The position numbers and the translations under genes were made by a program. A stretch of DNA of 64,000 nucleotides, taken from positions 310,001 through 374,000 of the forward strand of contig JACCIC010000216.1 in NCBI GenBank assembly GCA_018907035.1, in the 5' to 3' direction. The stretch is from Sycobia sp. Sy_11 (taxonomy: Eukaryota; Arthropoda; Insecta; Hymenoptera; Epichrysomallidae). Of the stretch, positions 21,818 to 32,215 are shown one piece after another. The notes below the pieces were generated by a model that saw only the letters and a program-made list of their open reading frames with translations, was not told the origin of the DNA and did not search any database. Positions within the stretch are counted from its first letter, which is position 1. Each line of letters opens with the position of its first letter.

Positions 21818-22983
21818 ATGGCAAAACCGCGAGTAAGCTGGATCTATAAATTAATGAAAAGAAAATCGAACAAGAATTTGTTAAAAATAATTTACCTGTA
21901 GACGGTACAAAAGCGTACTTGCGACAAAATTTAATCTCATATGTACGGGCTCGCCCGCAACTCTTTTTCGACAAACCAGAAGACAAAAAAGACTTCAACG
22001 AAGATTTGAACCGAACTCAAGATCTAGAAGAAATTGAGGTAGAATTTCGTCAACTACGTCTGCAGCTCCTAAATCAACAAGCAGCTGTACCAACGTCCAG
22101 TCCAGTCGTGGCACACCCAGCTGCGAACACACCTTATGGCACGCTGCCTGCTACTATGTACGTACAGCAACCGTCGGCTGCACAAGATAATGCCAAAGTA
22201 ATGGACCGAATGAGAAAGTGGAATTGTCATTTTGATGGCAAAAACTTACATTCCTTTCTCGAAAGAATCCATGAGTTACAGAGAGTATATAACTTATCCG
22301 ATCAAGAAATTCTGAACGGATTCTCGGAATTATTGAGAAGTGATGTTCAATTGTGGCATAGGAATTATGCCTCCAATTTTAAAACGTTTTCGGAATTAGA
22401 AGAAGGACTAAGAAAATTTTATCTGTCGCCAAGCGAACGCCGTTATCTAGACAGACAGATTCATAACAGAATACAGGAATCTAATGAGGACATACCTGCA
22501 TTCGATAACTCATTGATTACACTAATGAGATTTCGAGGAGGATTTACAGAGGAGCAAAAAACAGAAACAATGTATTACAACATGCTCGCCGAATACGGTC
22601 TTCATAAACGCCGTGAAGATGTTACGTCTACCTCCGACATAGTGCAGTTAGTGGAGGAATACGTAGAAACCAAAAAACATTGTAAAAAACAGCAAAATGC
22701 GAATAATCATGCAGCTGTATATACCACCGAGCTGCACAACAGAAAACACGAAGTTCGACAATACAACGAAAGAATATCTACTGTGTACGACAGAAATAAG
22801 GGTTGCTGGAGGTGCAAACAGATGGGCTACAACCGTTTTAAATGCACAAACCAACAGAAGATTTTTTGTTCGTACTGCGGTCGTGATAATGTGTATACTC
22901 GCGACTGCAAGTGTCAACCATCGGGAAACGCCAGGAGGGCCGAGCCCACACCGAATCTAGCTCAGCCCCTTAACAACAACTAA
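21818..22983 (+). pseudogene. Gypsy A gag
   Basis: Starts ATG GCA AAA CCG at 21818. A frameshift before 21900 leads into the long open frame 21919-22983 (354 codons). It has a capsid-like part (WNCHFDGKNLHSFLERIHEL, RNYASNFKTFSELEEGLRKF) and two C-terminal knuckles at about 22803-22845 and 22866-22910. In both, the His of the C-x2-C-x4-H-x4-C pattern is replaced (Tyr in the first, Val in the second), so RNA packaging would be impaired. The rest of the frame is intact. Confidence 0.85.
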
Positions 22984-22989
22984 ATAAAG

Positions 22990-23435
22990 AAACAGATAAC
23001 CGCCACTTTCTAAAGATTATGATTAGCGATTACGGAGCACTAGCACTCGTAGATACTGGTTCAGTAAGCTCATACGTAAGCGAGCAACTGAGCGTAACGT
23101 GCATGAAATATGGATGGCATAGTGAGCCTAGCAACCGCGTGGCAGTACTAGCCAACGGTTCCGAAATTAATCTCGGAAAATATGTATCTGGACCGATTTA
23201 TGTACAAGGAGTACGCATCCAATAAAGATTTTTAGTTATGAAAGGACTGAGTCAACCTATGCTATTAGGTATGGATTTACTCGAAAAACTAGAAATAAGA
23301 ATAACACTAAACAACTCCGAAATTACAAAGTTGTCTACCTATCAAAAACATCAGGTTTGTACAGTCGAAACACCCAGAGGACTTAAAAATCTCAGTATCG
23401 CCGAGGAGAAAGAATTAACAGTTTTCCTAAAATAA
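22990..23435 (+). pseudogene. Gypsy A protease
   Basis: Aspartic protease with the DTGS active site (ALALVDTGSVSSYVSEQL) and the later MLLGMDLL block. A stop at 23223-23225 breaks the frame between the two halves. It processes the Gag-Pol polyprotein in an intact element. Confidence 0.85.
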
Positions 23436-24725
23436 GAAATGGATAAATTTCAATATATTAAAGGTCCAACTCCTCTCCTGCAACACGAAATCGTGTTAGA
23501 GGAGAAAGCTGCTATTAAACAGAAATATCGATCGAGGAATCCAGCCATGCAAGAGACTGTGAACAAAGAAGTCGATAAAATACTCGCAGAAAATGTAATT
23601 CGACCATCCAGTAGTCCTTGGAGTTCACCGGTAGTAATAGTAAAGAAAAAAGATGGAAAAGCGCGATTCTGTGTGGACTTCAAAAAGGTAAATAAAGTTA
23701 CGAAAAAGGACGCCTGCCCGTTACCACAAATTAATGTTACACTAAACAAATTACGAGGAGCCCGATATCTATCCCGACACTGGATCTAAAGAATGGATAT
23801 TGGCAAGTAGCATTAACACCGGAAAGCCGCCCTATCACTGCCTTTACCGTCGCCGGAAAAGGACTGTACGAATTCAATGTAATGCCGTTCGGCTTGCATT
23901 CAGCACCAGCTTTGTTTCAAAGACTACTAGACACAGTTATCACTCCAGAGATGGCACCTTACGCATTTGCCTATCTCGACGATATCGTGGTAGTCTCGTC
24001 TACATTCGAGGAGCATTTGGAAAAATTAAAAGAAGTTTTCGACCGTTTAAGAAGAGCGAAATTAAAGCCAAATCCAGAGAAATGCCATTTTGCCCGTGCA
24101 AGCCTAAAATATTTAGGACATATTGTGGACAAAAATGGTCTACAAACCGATCCGGAGAAAGTAACTGCTGTACTTAATTTAGCACCACCGAGAAACATGA
24201 AAGAAATCCAACGGTTCTTGAAGAATATCTCAAGTGTTGCCGCACCGCTACACCGTTTAACTAGGAAAAAAGCTAAGTGGACCTGGGGAGAAGCAGAGTA
24301 AGAAGCGTTCGACAAAATTAAGCAACTTCTCACAAACGCACCCGTCCTTTTCTGTCCAGACTGGAGTCGCCCGTTTATCCTGCAAACGGATGCCAGTAAA
24401 GAAGAACTTTTGCTATGCTAGTAGAATCGCTTTTGCTAGTAGAACGTTGACTCCCGCCGAAAAAAATTATTCCGCCACAGAGCTTGAATGCCTAGCCATT
24501 AAATGGAGCGTGTAGAAATTTTGTCATTATCTGGAAGGATACCATTTTATAGTATTAACAGACCATCAATCGTTAAAATGGCTCAATAACATCGAAAATC
24601 CGTCTGGACGTCAAGCTCGATGGGCACTTGAATTCAGCCAATACGATTTTGAAATAAAATATCGTCCAGGAACAGATAACTTACTTGCGGACACACTGTC
24701 ACGACAGACTGTAGCAGTCGAAGCC
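23436..24725 (+). pseudogene. Gypsy A reverse transcriptase and RNase H
   Basis: RT blocks in order: SPWSSPVVIVKKKDGKARFC, LDLKNGYWQ (after a frameshift near 23770), NVMPFGLHSAPALFQ and AYLDDIVVVS (catalytic YLDD, about 23970). A stop at 24301 follows. RNase H blocks are QTDASK, ATELECLAIKW (about 24480) and TDHQSLKWL. It ends LADTLSRQ at about 24710. Breaks: a frameshift near 23770, a stop at 24301, a disruption near 24410. Confidence 0.9.
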
Positions 24726-25860
24726 ACCGAGATGAAAACACAAGATTGGTATGAAAAAATATACAAAAATGTGAATAGTGATCCCGAAAACTATCCAGAC
24801 TTGTGTATAAAAAATGGCCGACTATACAAACACATACTGCATACCTTAGATATTAGTGACACTAGTGAAAATCGACAATGGAAGCTTTGTGTGAAGAGAT
24901 CCGAACAAAACAAAGTACAAAACGAAGTACATAACGATCCGACGGCTGGACATCTAGGAATCGCAAAAACACAAGCTAAAATATCCAAAAATTATTATTG
25001 GCCAGGAATGTTCCGGATGACAATGAAATATGTAAGAAACTGCCAAAACTGTCAAAAATTTAAATCTCAACAACAGGCACCCGCCGGAAAACTGCATGCA
25101 ACTTTAGTCGAACAACCCTGGGATATCGTGGCAGTAGATCTCATAGGACCACTCCCGATATCGACAAAATTAAATACATGGCTGCTTGTAATGCAGGATA
25201 AATTTACAAAATGGATTCAACTAAAACCCTTGCGAAAAGCGACTGCCGAGGCTATAACGCTGGCAGTTAAACAGCAAGTCATCCTACGTTTCGGATGCCC
25301 GAAAACTATAATTCCCGATAATGGGAAACAATTCGAAAAACGCCACCGTACACGCTACAGTGTAATCCTGTAGTACGAGCGAACAAAGTAGTTAAAACCA
25401 TGATTTCTCAGTACATACAGAAAAATCACCGAACATTGGATTGCTACTTATACGAGCTACAATTCGCATATAATACCGCTACGTCCGAAACGACGAGTTT
25501 TACACCCGCTTACATAAATTGTGGAAGAGAATTAAGAGCACCCGGGTCTCTTGTCCAACAATTCGGTCAAAAATGTAATATTACCGCCGACAATCGTATC
25601 AAAAAGATACAAGAAACGATAGAACTAGTACAGAGCCAACTAGCTAGAAGTTTCCAAAAACAAAAATATTATTTTGATCAAAAACGTCGAAAATGGAGCC
25701 CGGAAATCGGCGATTGCGTCTATAAACGATCAAACGATTTATCGAACAAAATAGACGCATCCATCGCTAAACTAACTCCAAAATACCTGGGTCCGTATAT
25801 TATCTTCAGGAAGATATCGCTGGTTATATATGATCTAAAATATAATAAAGGATGAATTAT
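24726..25860 (+). pseudogene. Gypsy A integrase
   Basis: The zinc-binding part (H near 24940, then CQNCQKFK), AVDLIGPLPIS (first Asp), IIPDNGKQFE (second Asp), then a small deletion near 25350 with a stop at 25371. After that comes NPVVRANK, where the usual catalytic Glu position (NPxERxN) reads Val. The C-terminal part (FAYNTATSETT, then PKYLGPYIIF) is open from 25400 to 25855. No longer catalytically competent. Confidence 0.85.
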
Positions 25861-25929
25861 TAAACACGTACATATAAAAGATCTACGTGAAAAATATAAT
25901 AATCAAGATAATATACCACCGTGAAACCA

Positions 25930-26484
25930 CTATAAGGGCCGTCCCAAGGCCTCAGAGCTCAGTTATAATACAGCACCCGGACGAACAGGAGCTCTGCCAG
26001 TGCTTTTTGGAAATTAGTATCCCAATAAGGTGTTATGGACTCCAATTCCCTGCCCTGATTAACACTGGCACTAATGGCCACAGCGTCAGCGGAGTTAGGC
26101 AGAATCCTAGAAGGAAGAGGAGCTCGTAGGGTATATGGAGAGACAGTCCTACATCTAAACCAGGATCCACTATATACAACGAACTCCGTGAACATCATCT
26201 CCACGTATACCTTAGAAGTGGATGACCCCTGCAAAAATAAAATTAAGATTAGTAATTTCGCCATAATACCGGAACAACCTGTAAATATAATCTTCGGTAG
26301 GAGCGAAATCTCTAAGATCGGCTACAGATTCTTATGGCAAACAAGCAGTTCAGCACCTCAGAAAAGGCGTAGAGAACGTAGACGTCATCACCGAAGAGAA
26401 CAACGAAGAGCTATCGGAAGAATAGAAGATGAAGGCATCTACAGCGCCACCGAATCCGAAGATCCTAGCACCGACAGCGATTAA
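25930..26484 (+). pseudogene. Second retropepsin-like ORF downstream of integrase
   Basis: Read with one frameshift near 26072: IPIRCYGLQFPALINTGT, then ELGRILEGRGARRVYGE, then FAIIPEQPVNIIFGRSEI. This matches the retropepsin layout (x-ALIDTGA, a middle strand, then a terminal 'NxILGRDxL'-type block) with Asn in place of the catalytic Asp. It ends with a basic Arg-rich stretch and an acidic Ser/Asp tail (26355-26484). The element already has a normal protease before RT. Function unknown; assignment by motif layout only. Confidence 0.5.
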
Positions 26485-26941
26485 CACTGTAAGAGAAAAG
26501 AAATATAAATATTTTGATAAATTGATTTAATATATCGTATAAATTTAAATTATATAATGACTATATTATACTCTACCTAATATTTAAAATAAATATATAA
26601 AATAAATAGATGTAAAAAAAATGAATGAATGAATTTTTTTTTTAATTCTTAAAGTTTAATAAATATTTTATATTAATAAATTCATTTATTTTTCCGATTA
26701 TTTATACTCATGTCGGAATATCGACATTACAAAAGTCGACCGACGATAAATGTTTAGATATATTAAGAGTGAACAGGGTTGATGCCCTCTTAAGGAAAAT
26801 AGAAAATTAACCCCCGAAAGGTTAAATCGAAATTAAAATTTATCTTAACGCCCAGTTCTAGTTAATCAGTTCGTGCAAGCACATCGCGATTAAAACTAAA
26901 AGAGTTATTTTAATAGAACAAATAAATCAAAAAAAAAAAAT

Positions 26942-27445
26942 ATGTTCCGTCGGCAACTCACCCGGGCGCAGCGCGACCTGTTCGTTGCCGAGCAGGAGCT
27001 ATCAAATATGCTGAGGATACCGGTACGTCCACACCTGGTGGTGCCTCCGGCGCGGCCGCCTAGTCGACAACTGGAAGGTCAACCGCTTGCCACCTATTAT
27101 CAGGCCGATCCAGTGCCAGCGGCCATCCGGGAGCCACCGCGGGTAGATGAGGCGGACGTGCCTCCTGCCGACGGCGAGCAGCCCGCACTGCCGAATAATG
27201 CCCGTACTCCTGACCCTAACAGGCCAGCACCGCCACTACTGCCGCCGGATCATGTACCTTATCAGGGTATGCCGTCGATTCCGGCCCCGGATTATAAGCC
27301 GTATGGACGAGCTCCTGCCGACGATACACGCCCGTGGCGAGCGTTTATCTATGATGAAAATGCCACCTGTTTTTCCGGCTGGGAGCCGTCCGTCACCGGC
27401 AATGGGTCGGTAATCGGTGGTTCCATATGCGCATGGATCCGGTAA
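26942..27445 (+). CDS. Proline-rich ORF in the 3' region of gypsy A
   Basis: Intact 167-codon frame starting ATGTTCCGTCGGCAACTC just after an A-rich leader. It is markedly GC-rich in an AT-rich setting. The N-terminal 25 residues look helical (TRAQRDLFVAEQELSNML). Then come long Pro/Ala-rich stretches and a C-terminal part with Trp and Cys (DDTRPWRAFIY, FSGWEPS). No membrane segment or signal peptide was seen, so it is not an obvious envelope protein. Not recognised. It is preserved while gag and pol are broken. Confidence 0.5.
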   Translation: MFRRQLTRAQRDLFVAEQELSNMLRIPVRPHLVVPPARPPSRQLEGQPLATYYQADPVPAAIREPPRVDEADVPPADGEQPALPNNARTPDPNRPAPPLLPPDHVPYQGMPSIPAPDYKPYGRAPADDTRPWRAFIYDENATCFSGWEPSVTGNGSVIGGSICAWIR

Positions 27446-28319
27446 CAGGACATGTAAGATGTATCACATGGTCTGAAAGAAAGATATGTATGTATTAGGC
27501 AAACAAGTTTTCTTAAAGAAAAATTAAAACTAATACCGGAAAAATATATTTTTTTATGTATATCTATATGACATAATTTAAATTAAGTTAATTATAGGGA
27601 TGTATATAAAATAGATGAATTTATTTTTAAAATTAAAAGAAAAAAGAAATAAATTAATTAATTTTTTTTATTATTTGCTATAAATATTTTATATTAATAA
27701 ATTCATTTATTTTTATTGAAAAATTCGATCAAATAAAAAAGAAAATCTAATTTTATTAGTATTAGGAAAACTAATTTTATTGGTATTAGCAATATAAGTA
27801 TTGATAATACTAATAAAATGCTTAAGTATGCTCAAATTTTAAGACTAATACTAGTAAAATGTTTAAATATGGGCACATTAAAGTAGTAATATATATATAT
27901 ATATAATATATATACATCAAATAGAAAAATTTGTTACATACCGTACTGCTAAGGTACTCGCCCAGATAATTGAAATATTACACAACACATGAGTAAATTT
28001 ATTTCACTTTTTTTCACACTATACCAGGCTCCGCGCTCCCAAAAGAAGAAGGAGATGCGACGGCCAAAAACATGGCCGCGCAAATTTATTTTGACCGGTA
28101 TATAAATTTAATAGATAAATATATTACGAAGACAATAAATACGTCAAATTATTCTAATTTATTTCCTCCACACTCACGTATAGTAAACACAGAATACAAG
28201 AAAATTAATTTAACGATTACAAAATTAAATTAATATATACGATATTAAACATCACGCGTTAAACATACCGAAAACGAGCAAAGTTCGCGACAACTACTGA
28301 AGAAGGTGGTCGACGCAAC
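27446..28319. other. 3' non-coding region of gypsy A
   Basis: AT-rich, with repeated 'taatactaata' phrases at about 27750-27860 and a purine-rich 'gaagaaggtgg' (about 28300) shortly before the 3' LTR. No coding sequence seen. Confidence 0.5.
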
Positions 28320-29473
28320 TGCTGAAAATCGAACAAGTAGAGAGAGAACGCAATATCTAGTCTCTCTCTCTACTACTAAGCTTAAGTCCGAAGTATACCG
28401 TAGAGGGGATACACTGCGCACGGCAACAAAGAGCGCATTAAGTGCAAATATAAATAATAAATTGTAAATAATAATTATTATGATTGCAAAGCAATTATAA
28501 ATAATAAATTGTAAATAATAATTATTATGATTATTATTAAATATTATTATTATTAAAGAGCATTATTATTAATATAATTATTATAATTCGGCGGCTCATC
28601 CGAAATTGAACGAGCGGCGACGGAAATAACCGACCATTTCGCTATAAAAGGGCCTGCAAAAGGTAAAATCGATTGTTCGCTCGGTGAACCACCTGCCCCG
28701 AAGTTGATTCAAACGAACTCTCCCCGGAGCTAAAAACCTATCCAGAGCTCAATAAACTCCTTCTTGAAAATCCTGTCCGAAACTATTAGTTTGAGCTCTG
28801 TTGCAAAGGCGCTCCTCAAAAGACAAACGACTAATAGCTTTACATGTTCCTAAGTAAACGTGATCCTGGTCGCGAGGCGCTCCTCAAAAGACCAGCCGTT
28901 TATTTATTCTTTCACTTACTTATTTACTCCGAAATTATTAGCTTGATCTCTGTTGCGAGGCGTTCCTCAAAAGACAGACGGCTAATAATTTTACCTTCCC
29001 TTAAGTAAACGTGATCCTGGTTGCGAGGCGCTCCTCAAAAGACCAGCCATTTACTTATCCTGAATAGTCAATTTTCCCTTAACTCTTGATCCTGGTTGCG
29101 AGGCGCTCCTCAAAAGACCAGCGGAATTAAGCTTACGTTGTTTTATCCTATTTTAGAATCTACCTGTCACGTTTCGTAAATTCCCCGCGTGGAAAATAAC
29201 ACCGGGTATCCGTACGGTAAATAGTGCCGGATATTATACACATCGCGGAAAATAACGCAAATTAGTTTAAGTAATCATATAGATCTAGTTTATATATTAT
29301 CTTTTATTAATTATATTGTTTATAATTTATCTGTTTCAAAACACCTTGTAAATAGAAGGAGGTTGTTTGAATAAATTCATCTTTATATTTTGTTATTTAA
29401 AAATATACTGTGTTCTTTTATAATTATTTTCCTGATCCGCCGTCCGATCCCGAAAGACTTCCTCCCCTCTCAA
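28320..29473 (+). repeat. Gypsy A 3' LTR
   Basis: Begins TGCTGAAAATCG and follows the 5' LTR closely. It lacks about 200 bp near the start and has an extra tandem copy of about 60 bp ('aaataataaattgtaaataataattatta', about 28440-28540). It has five rather than three hairpin units and stops matching at about 29473, about 70 bp before the equivalent 5' LTR end, so it is truncated. TATAAAAG lies at 28643. Confidence 0.85.
28783..29131 (+). other. Five-unit hairpin array in the 3' LTR
   Basis: Outer stems: H1 CTATTAGT/ACTAATAG (28783-28837), H2 AAGTAAACG/CGTTTATTT (28852-28905, one wobble), H3 AAATTATTAGC/GCTAATAATTT, 11 bp perfect (28932-28991), H4 AAGTAAACG/CATTTACTT (29003-29056, one mismatch), H5 CTTAA/TTAAG (29078-29131). 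Inner stems are CTGGT(C)/(G)ACCAG or TCTGT/ACAGA, and the apical stem is GAGG/CCTC. The apical core is conserved and the outer stems differ between units. Confidence 0.85.
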
Positions 29474-29504
29474 CGTAGAGTATCATTATTACTAATATCA
29501 GTGT

Positions 29505-29759
29505 TCATAGCATAATTGCCCTCATCATCAGACAACAATTCTTTAATTGTTTTTTCTTTTCAAAAGTAGATAAATTTTTCTTCTCGTCTGTTTTAATATT
29601 CGATACATCAGACACTCGTGCTACAGTAATGAGCTTATTCAGAGGACTAATGATTGATTTAAAGGTTTCGTCTAATGCATATTCTACATTCGCTCGATCA
29701 GATTTTAGTAATTTATATTTACGTTTTGTTTCATCGCGTGATGAGGCTAGGTAAGACAA
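29505..29759 (-). pseudogene. Small charged protein of the virus-like element
   Basis: An 84-codon open piece, rich in Lys, Asp and Glu, predicted mostly helical, with the phrase DETFKSIISPLNKLI. I have a weak memory of similar short proteins accompanying virus-like elements in ant genomes, but no function is known to me. Its start is clear (MSYLASSRDETKRKY). Confidence 0.4.
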
Positions 29760-29879
29760 TATAGTTCTTTCTCGCCGAAGTCTACCATATTGAGTATTGA
29801 ACTTTTAAAATCAGAATGTTCGACATATTTATGTTCTGCTAAAGACGATCCGTTTTCTATATCTACTATAATTTATGTT

Positions 29880-30400
29880 TTGATCTCTATCAATGACTAC
29901 AAAATGATTTATACCATCATTTTAACAAATTGAGTATATTTTTTAAATTGATTCAAAGACATGTCTGAATTTACATGATTGATGTATATAATGTTATAAA
30001 TTAACCTCATCTTGTCAAAGCAATATAAGTAAAATAACATAACCCCTTAAAGATTTTTTGGAACGTGTGCATAGGACCGAGAAAGATAAAACCAATCAAC
30101 ATTCTTATGACTTTCCATACAAAAGTAAGCTTTAACATTGTCCTGTTTCTTGCAGGAACTACCATCGAAAATCTTAACAGAGTTAAAAAGCACGTTCTCA
30201 GGTGATACTACTGCTTCATGTTGACTGAATGGAAAATATTGTACATCTTTTCTTGGCTACAAAAGTTTTTCGAAATACTTGTATTTTGGTTGATTTCATG
30301 ATTTTGATATACATGTATATATTCGCAAATCTAAAAGCATTCAAATGGATTATCAGAGTCAGTAGGCTGTTGGTTTATCCATAATTGGAAAGTCCGCAAA
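29880..30400 (-). pseudogene. Packaging-ATPase-like remnant
   Basis: Minus-strand pieces at about 30160-30060 read FDGSSCKKQDNVKAYF (Walker-B/sensor-like region) and HKNVDWFYLSRSYAHVPKNL, then stop. Further on HVNSDM appears (about 29965). This order is what I recall for FtsK/HerA-type DNA-packaging ATPases of virus-like elements. The P-loop part was not identified. Non-functional. Confidence 0.45.
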
Positions 30401-30686
30401 TCTCGAACACATCTCGATGCTGTTTACTTATTGTTCCGGTTCTGTAAAAGAATTAAAATTTATAATTGACAATTTTGTTGAGTACTCTATGAATTCCATG
30501 ATTTAACATCACTGTTTTAACTGATACTGTAGGAGTAAAGTATAAATAGTACGCTTATACATAAATTCAAGTAGTATCATTTTATCTTTTGATAAAGGAT
30601 GATCGTACATACGTGAGAAGGTAGTGGAGTATTTAATAAGATACTTAGTAAATTATCTAGTGAACTGCATTTATCAAGTTATCAAT

Positions 30687-31060
30687 ACTGTAATCCTGGG
30701 ACAAAATTGACAAAACGCAAAGGTCGTGGTAATCCTGGCATGAATTCCCTTAATTCTGCTTGTAAAGATCACGACGTAGCAGATTCCAATATTGTTAATG
30801 ATATGCAAGCTACGCATGCTGTGGATCAAATTCTCGCAGACCAAGCATGCTTGCATCTTATACCAAAGGATATAAATATGACCGAAGATGTTGCTGCCCG
30901 TGCAGTCTATGATGTAATGAAGCTTAAAGTAAAATTAGGAATGGGATTGAAGAAAAATAAGAAACAAAAATTGCCAGTTAAAAACAATATATCAACATTG
31001 AAAAAAATTAAAAAAAGAATTAGTTGCCTCTGCATGAAAGGGCGATCGCGAGGCCGTTAA
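30687..31060 (+). pseudogene. Phospholipase-A2-like (VP1-type) frame
   Basis: Contains the calcium-loop-like NPGTKL, then GNPGMNSLNSACKDHD. This is the His-Asp active-site pattern of secreted/parvoviral-type PLA2 domains, although the residue normally Tyr after HDxx is Asp. A Lys-rich tail follows (KLGMGLKKNKKQK). In viruses such domains help the particle leave endosomes. Here the frame is short and its continuation (31060-31330) is broken. Confidence 0.55.
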
Positions 31061-31139
31061 AAAGGTGGATGGTAAAGGCAATGTGACAATTCCAAAGATA
31101 TTATTATTTCCTTAAAAACTTTACGGTCTTTGACAATTT

Positions 31140-31328
31140 TTGGAACATTTATTTGCCGGTTCGACTGCAAATGGAGCATTTACAGGGAGTTCTGCTGGAA
31201 TAGCCAAAGCTTTTAATAATGCAAAAGTGGCAAAAATGGAATTCGAAGAAAATCGAAGACATAACAAAAAAATGAAAGCAATGGTTCTTTATAAAGACCT
31301 TGTCCAAGAGGACAAGGTCTTTATTTGA
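31140..31328 (+). pseudogene. Piece of the same virus-like element with a glycine/alanine-rich segment
   Basis: An open piece with an AGSTANGAFTGSSAGIAKAFNN segment of virion-protein character (shown only in outline), then a basic helix. It ends at a perfect 15-bp inverted repeat (31291-31324) that interrupts the frame. Confidence 0.35.
31291..31324. other. Perfect 15-bp hairpin
   Basis: ATAAAGACCTTGTCC, loop AAGA, GGACAAGGTCTTTAT. No mismatch, although the surrounding reading frames are decayed. Confidence 0.85.
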
Positions 31329-31779
31329 AACCTTATAAAAAAGATTATATTCTTTACCTAAAACTGTATCAAGACAAAGGATTAAAAAAGATTTTCTATA
31401 GAATTGCCAGAGCCACCATTATCTGGCATGGATTTAATAAAATACGCTCGTATATTGCAAATTTCTACTTTTCGAGGCGTATTTAAGCGTAATGTACAAC
31501 GAACTAATGGTGCTCCTTATAATGAATCGGGTATTCTAAATCTTCATTAGGGAAGTGGTCCTGGAACTCATTAGCTTGCATATCACAAACGAGGCAATAG
31601 AGTACTATATTTCAATAGTTTTGTTGATTTAATACAGCGCTTAGACCTTATATTCTACTTTGGTGATGCTGAAATTATGTGTAATTATGAAGGATATCAG
31701 GATTTTAATAAATATATTTTCAGTTGTTTATATCTACAATTTCTATGTAACAGTCTTGCAAGTAATTCTATATAATCTC

Positions 31780-32209
31780 GGACATTTTGTAATAACAGTC
31801 ATTCTTATGAATGAATCATTTACTTTCGCGCTTTCCAGTACATTGTCTATTCTTGAAGCTGAATATTTTCCTCCTATTGAACTCTCATCTAATAAAAATT
31901 ATGTTCTTGATTTAGTTGATCGTTTTATTTTATTTTATATCTAATAAATTTTATGTCGTTACAGAAGTAATTACACAAGTCAGCATTCAAAGTACTTACA
32001 TCTCAAAACATTTAATTCCTGTAGGTGTAAAAGACATCTCTCCTGGTCGAAAAAAATTGTATTTTTTCAACTATATGGAACGAAAGGCTGGACATTCTGA
32101 ATATACGTACAATTTTCTGTCGATTGTATACAAATTATATGTAGATTCTTACAGCGGTGTCGATGCCATTCGGCGAAAACCTGGACTTCAGATCGGATCA
32201 CCGAATTAG
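31780..32209 (+). pseudogene. Unrecognised, possibly structural frames of the virus-like element
   Basis: Two open pieces. One contains SFTFALSSTLS and EYFPPIELSSNKNYVLDLVD (31815-31930). The other (from about 31960) contains KDISPGRKKLYFFNYMERKA. They lie in adjacent frames with a shift between. I recall similar phrases from hymenopteran virus-like elements but cannot name the protein. Confidence 0.35.
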
Positions 32210-32215
32210 TAATCT

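Larger units (their letters stand above)
20194..29473 (+). mobile_element. Ty3/gypsy retrotransposon A with two LTRs
   Basis: About 9.3 kb. 5' LTR 20194-21438, tRNA-primer site at 21439, gag, protease, RT, RNase H, integrase, then a long 3' region with two additional reading frames, and 3' LTR 28320-29473. The pol frames carry several single-base lesions but align block by block with gypsy proteins. The LTRs differ by a deletion of about 200 bp, a tandem duplication and loss of two hairpin units, so the element is not a very recent insertion. Confidence 0.9.
29475..32215. mobile_element. Remnant of a DNA-virus-like element (Polinton/adintovirus type)
   Basis: Decayed reading frames on both strands. 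The minus strand (29505-30400) has a small charged protein and a packaging-ATPase-like region. The plus strand (30690-32210) has a phospholipase-A2-like frame and further pieces of unrecognised, possibly structural, proteins. A packaging ATPase and a VP1-type PLA2 domain together point to a virus-derived element. No DNA polymerase, integrase or terminal repeats were found. Many stops and shifts are present. The family label is inference from remembered insect elements. Confidence 0.5.

Noticed and set aside
27446..28319. Envelope gene in gypsy A
   Set aside because: No signal peptide, furin site or membrane segment in any frame between integrase and the 3' LTR.
28783..29131. Hammerhead-type ribozymes in the LTR
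   Set aside because: No CUGAUGA or GAAA core elements were seen around the conserved apical sequence.
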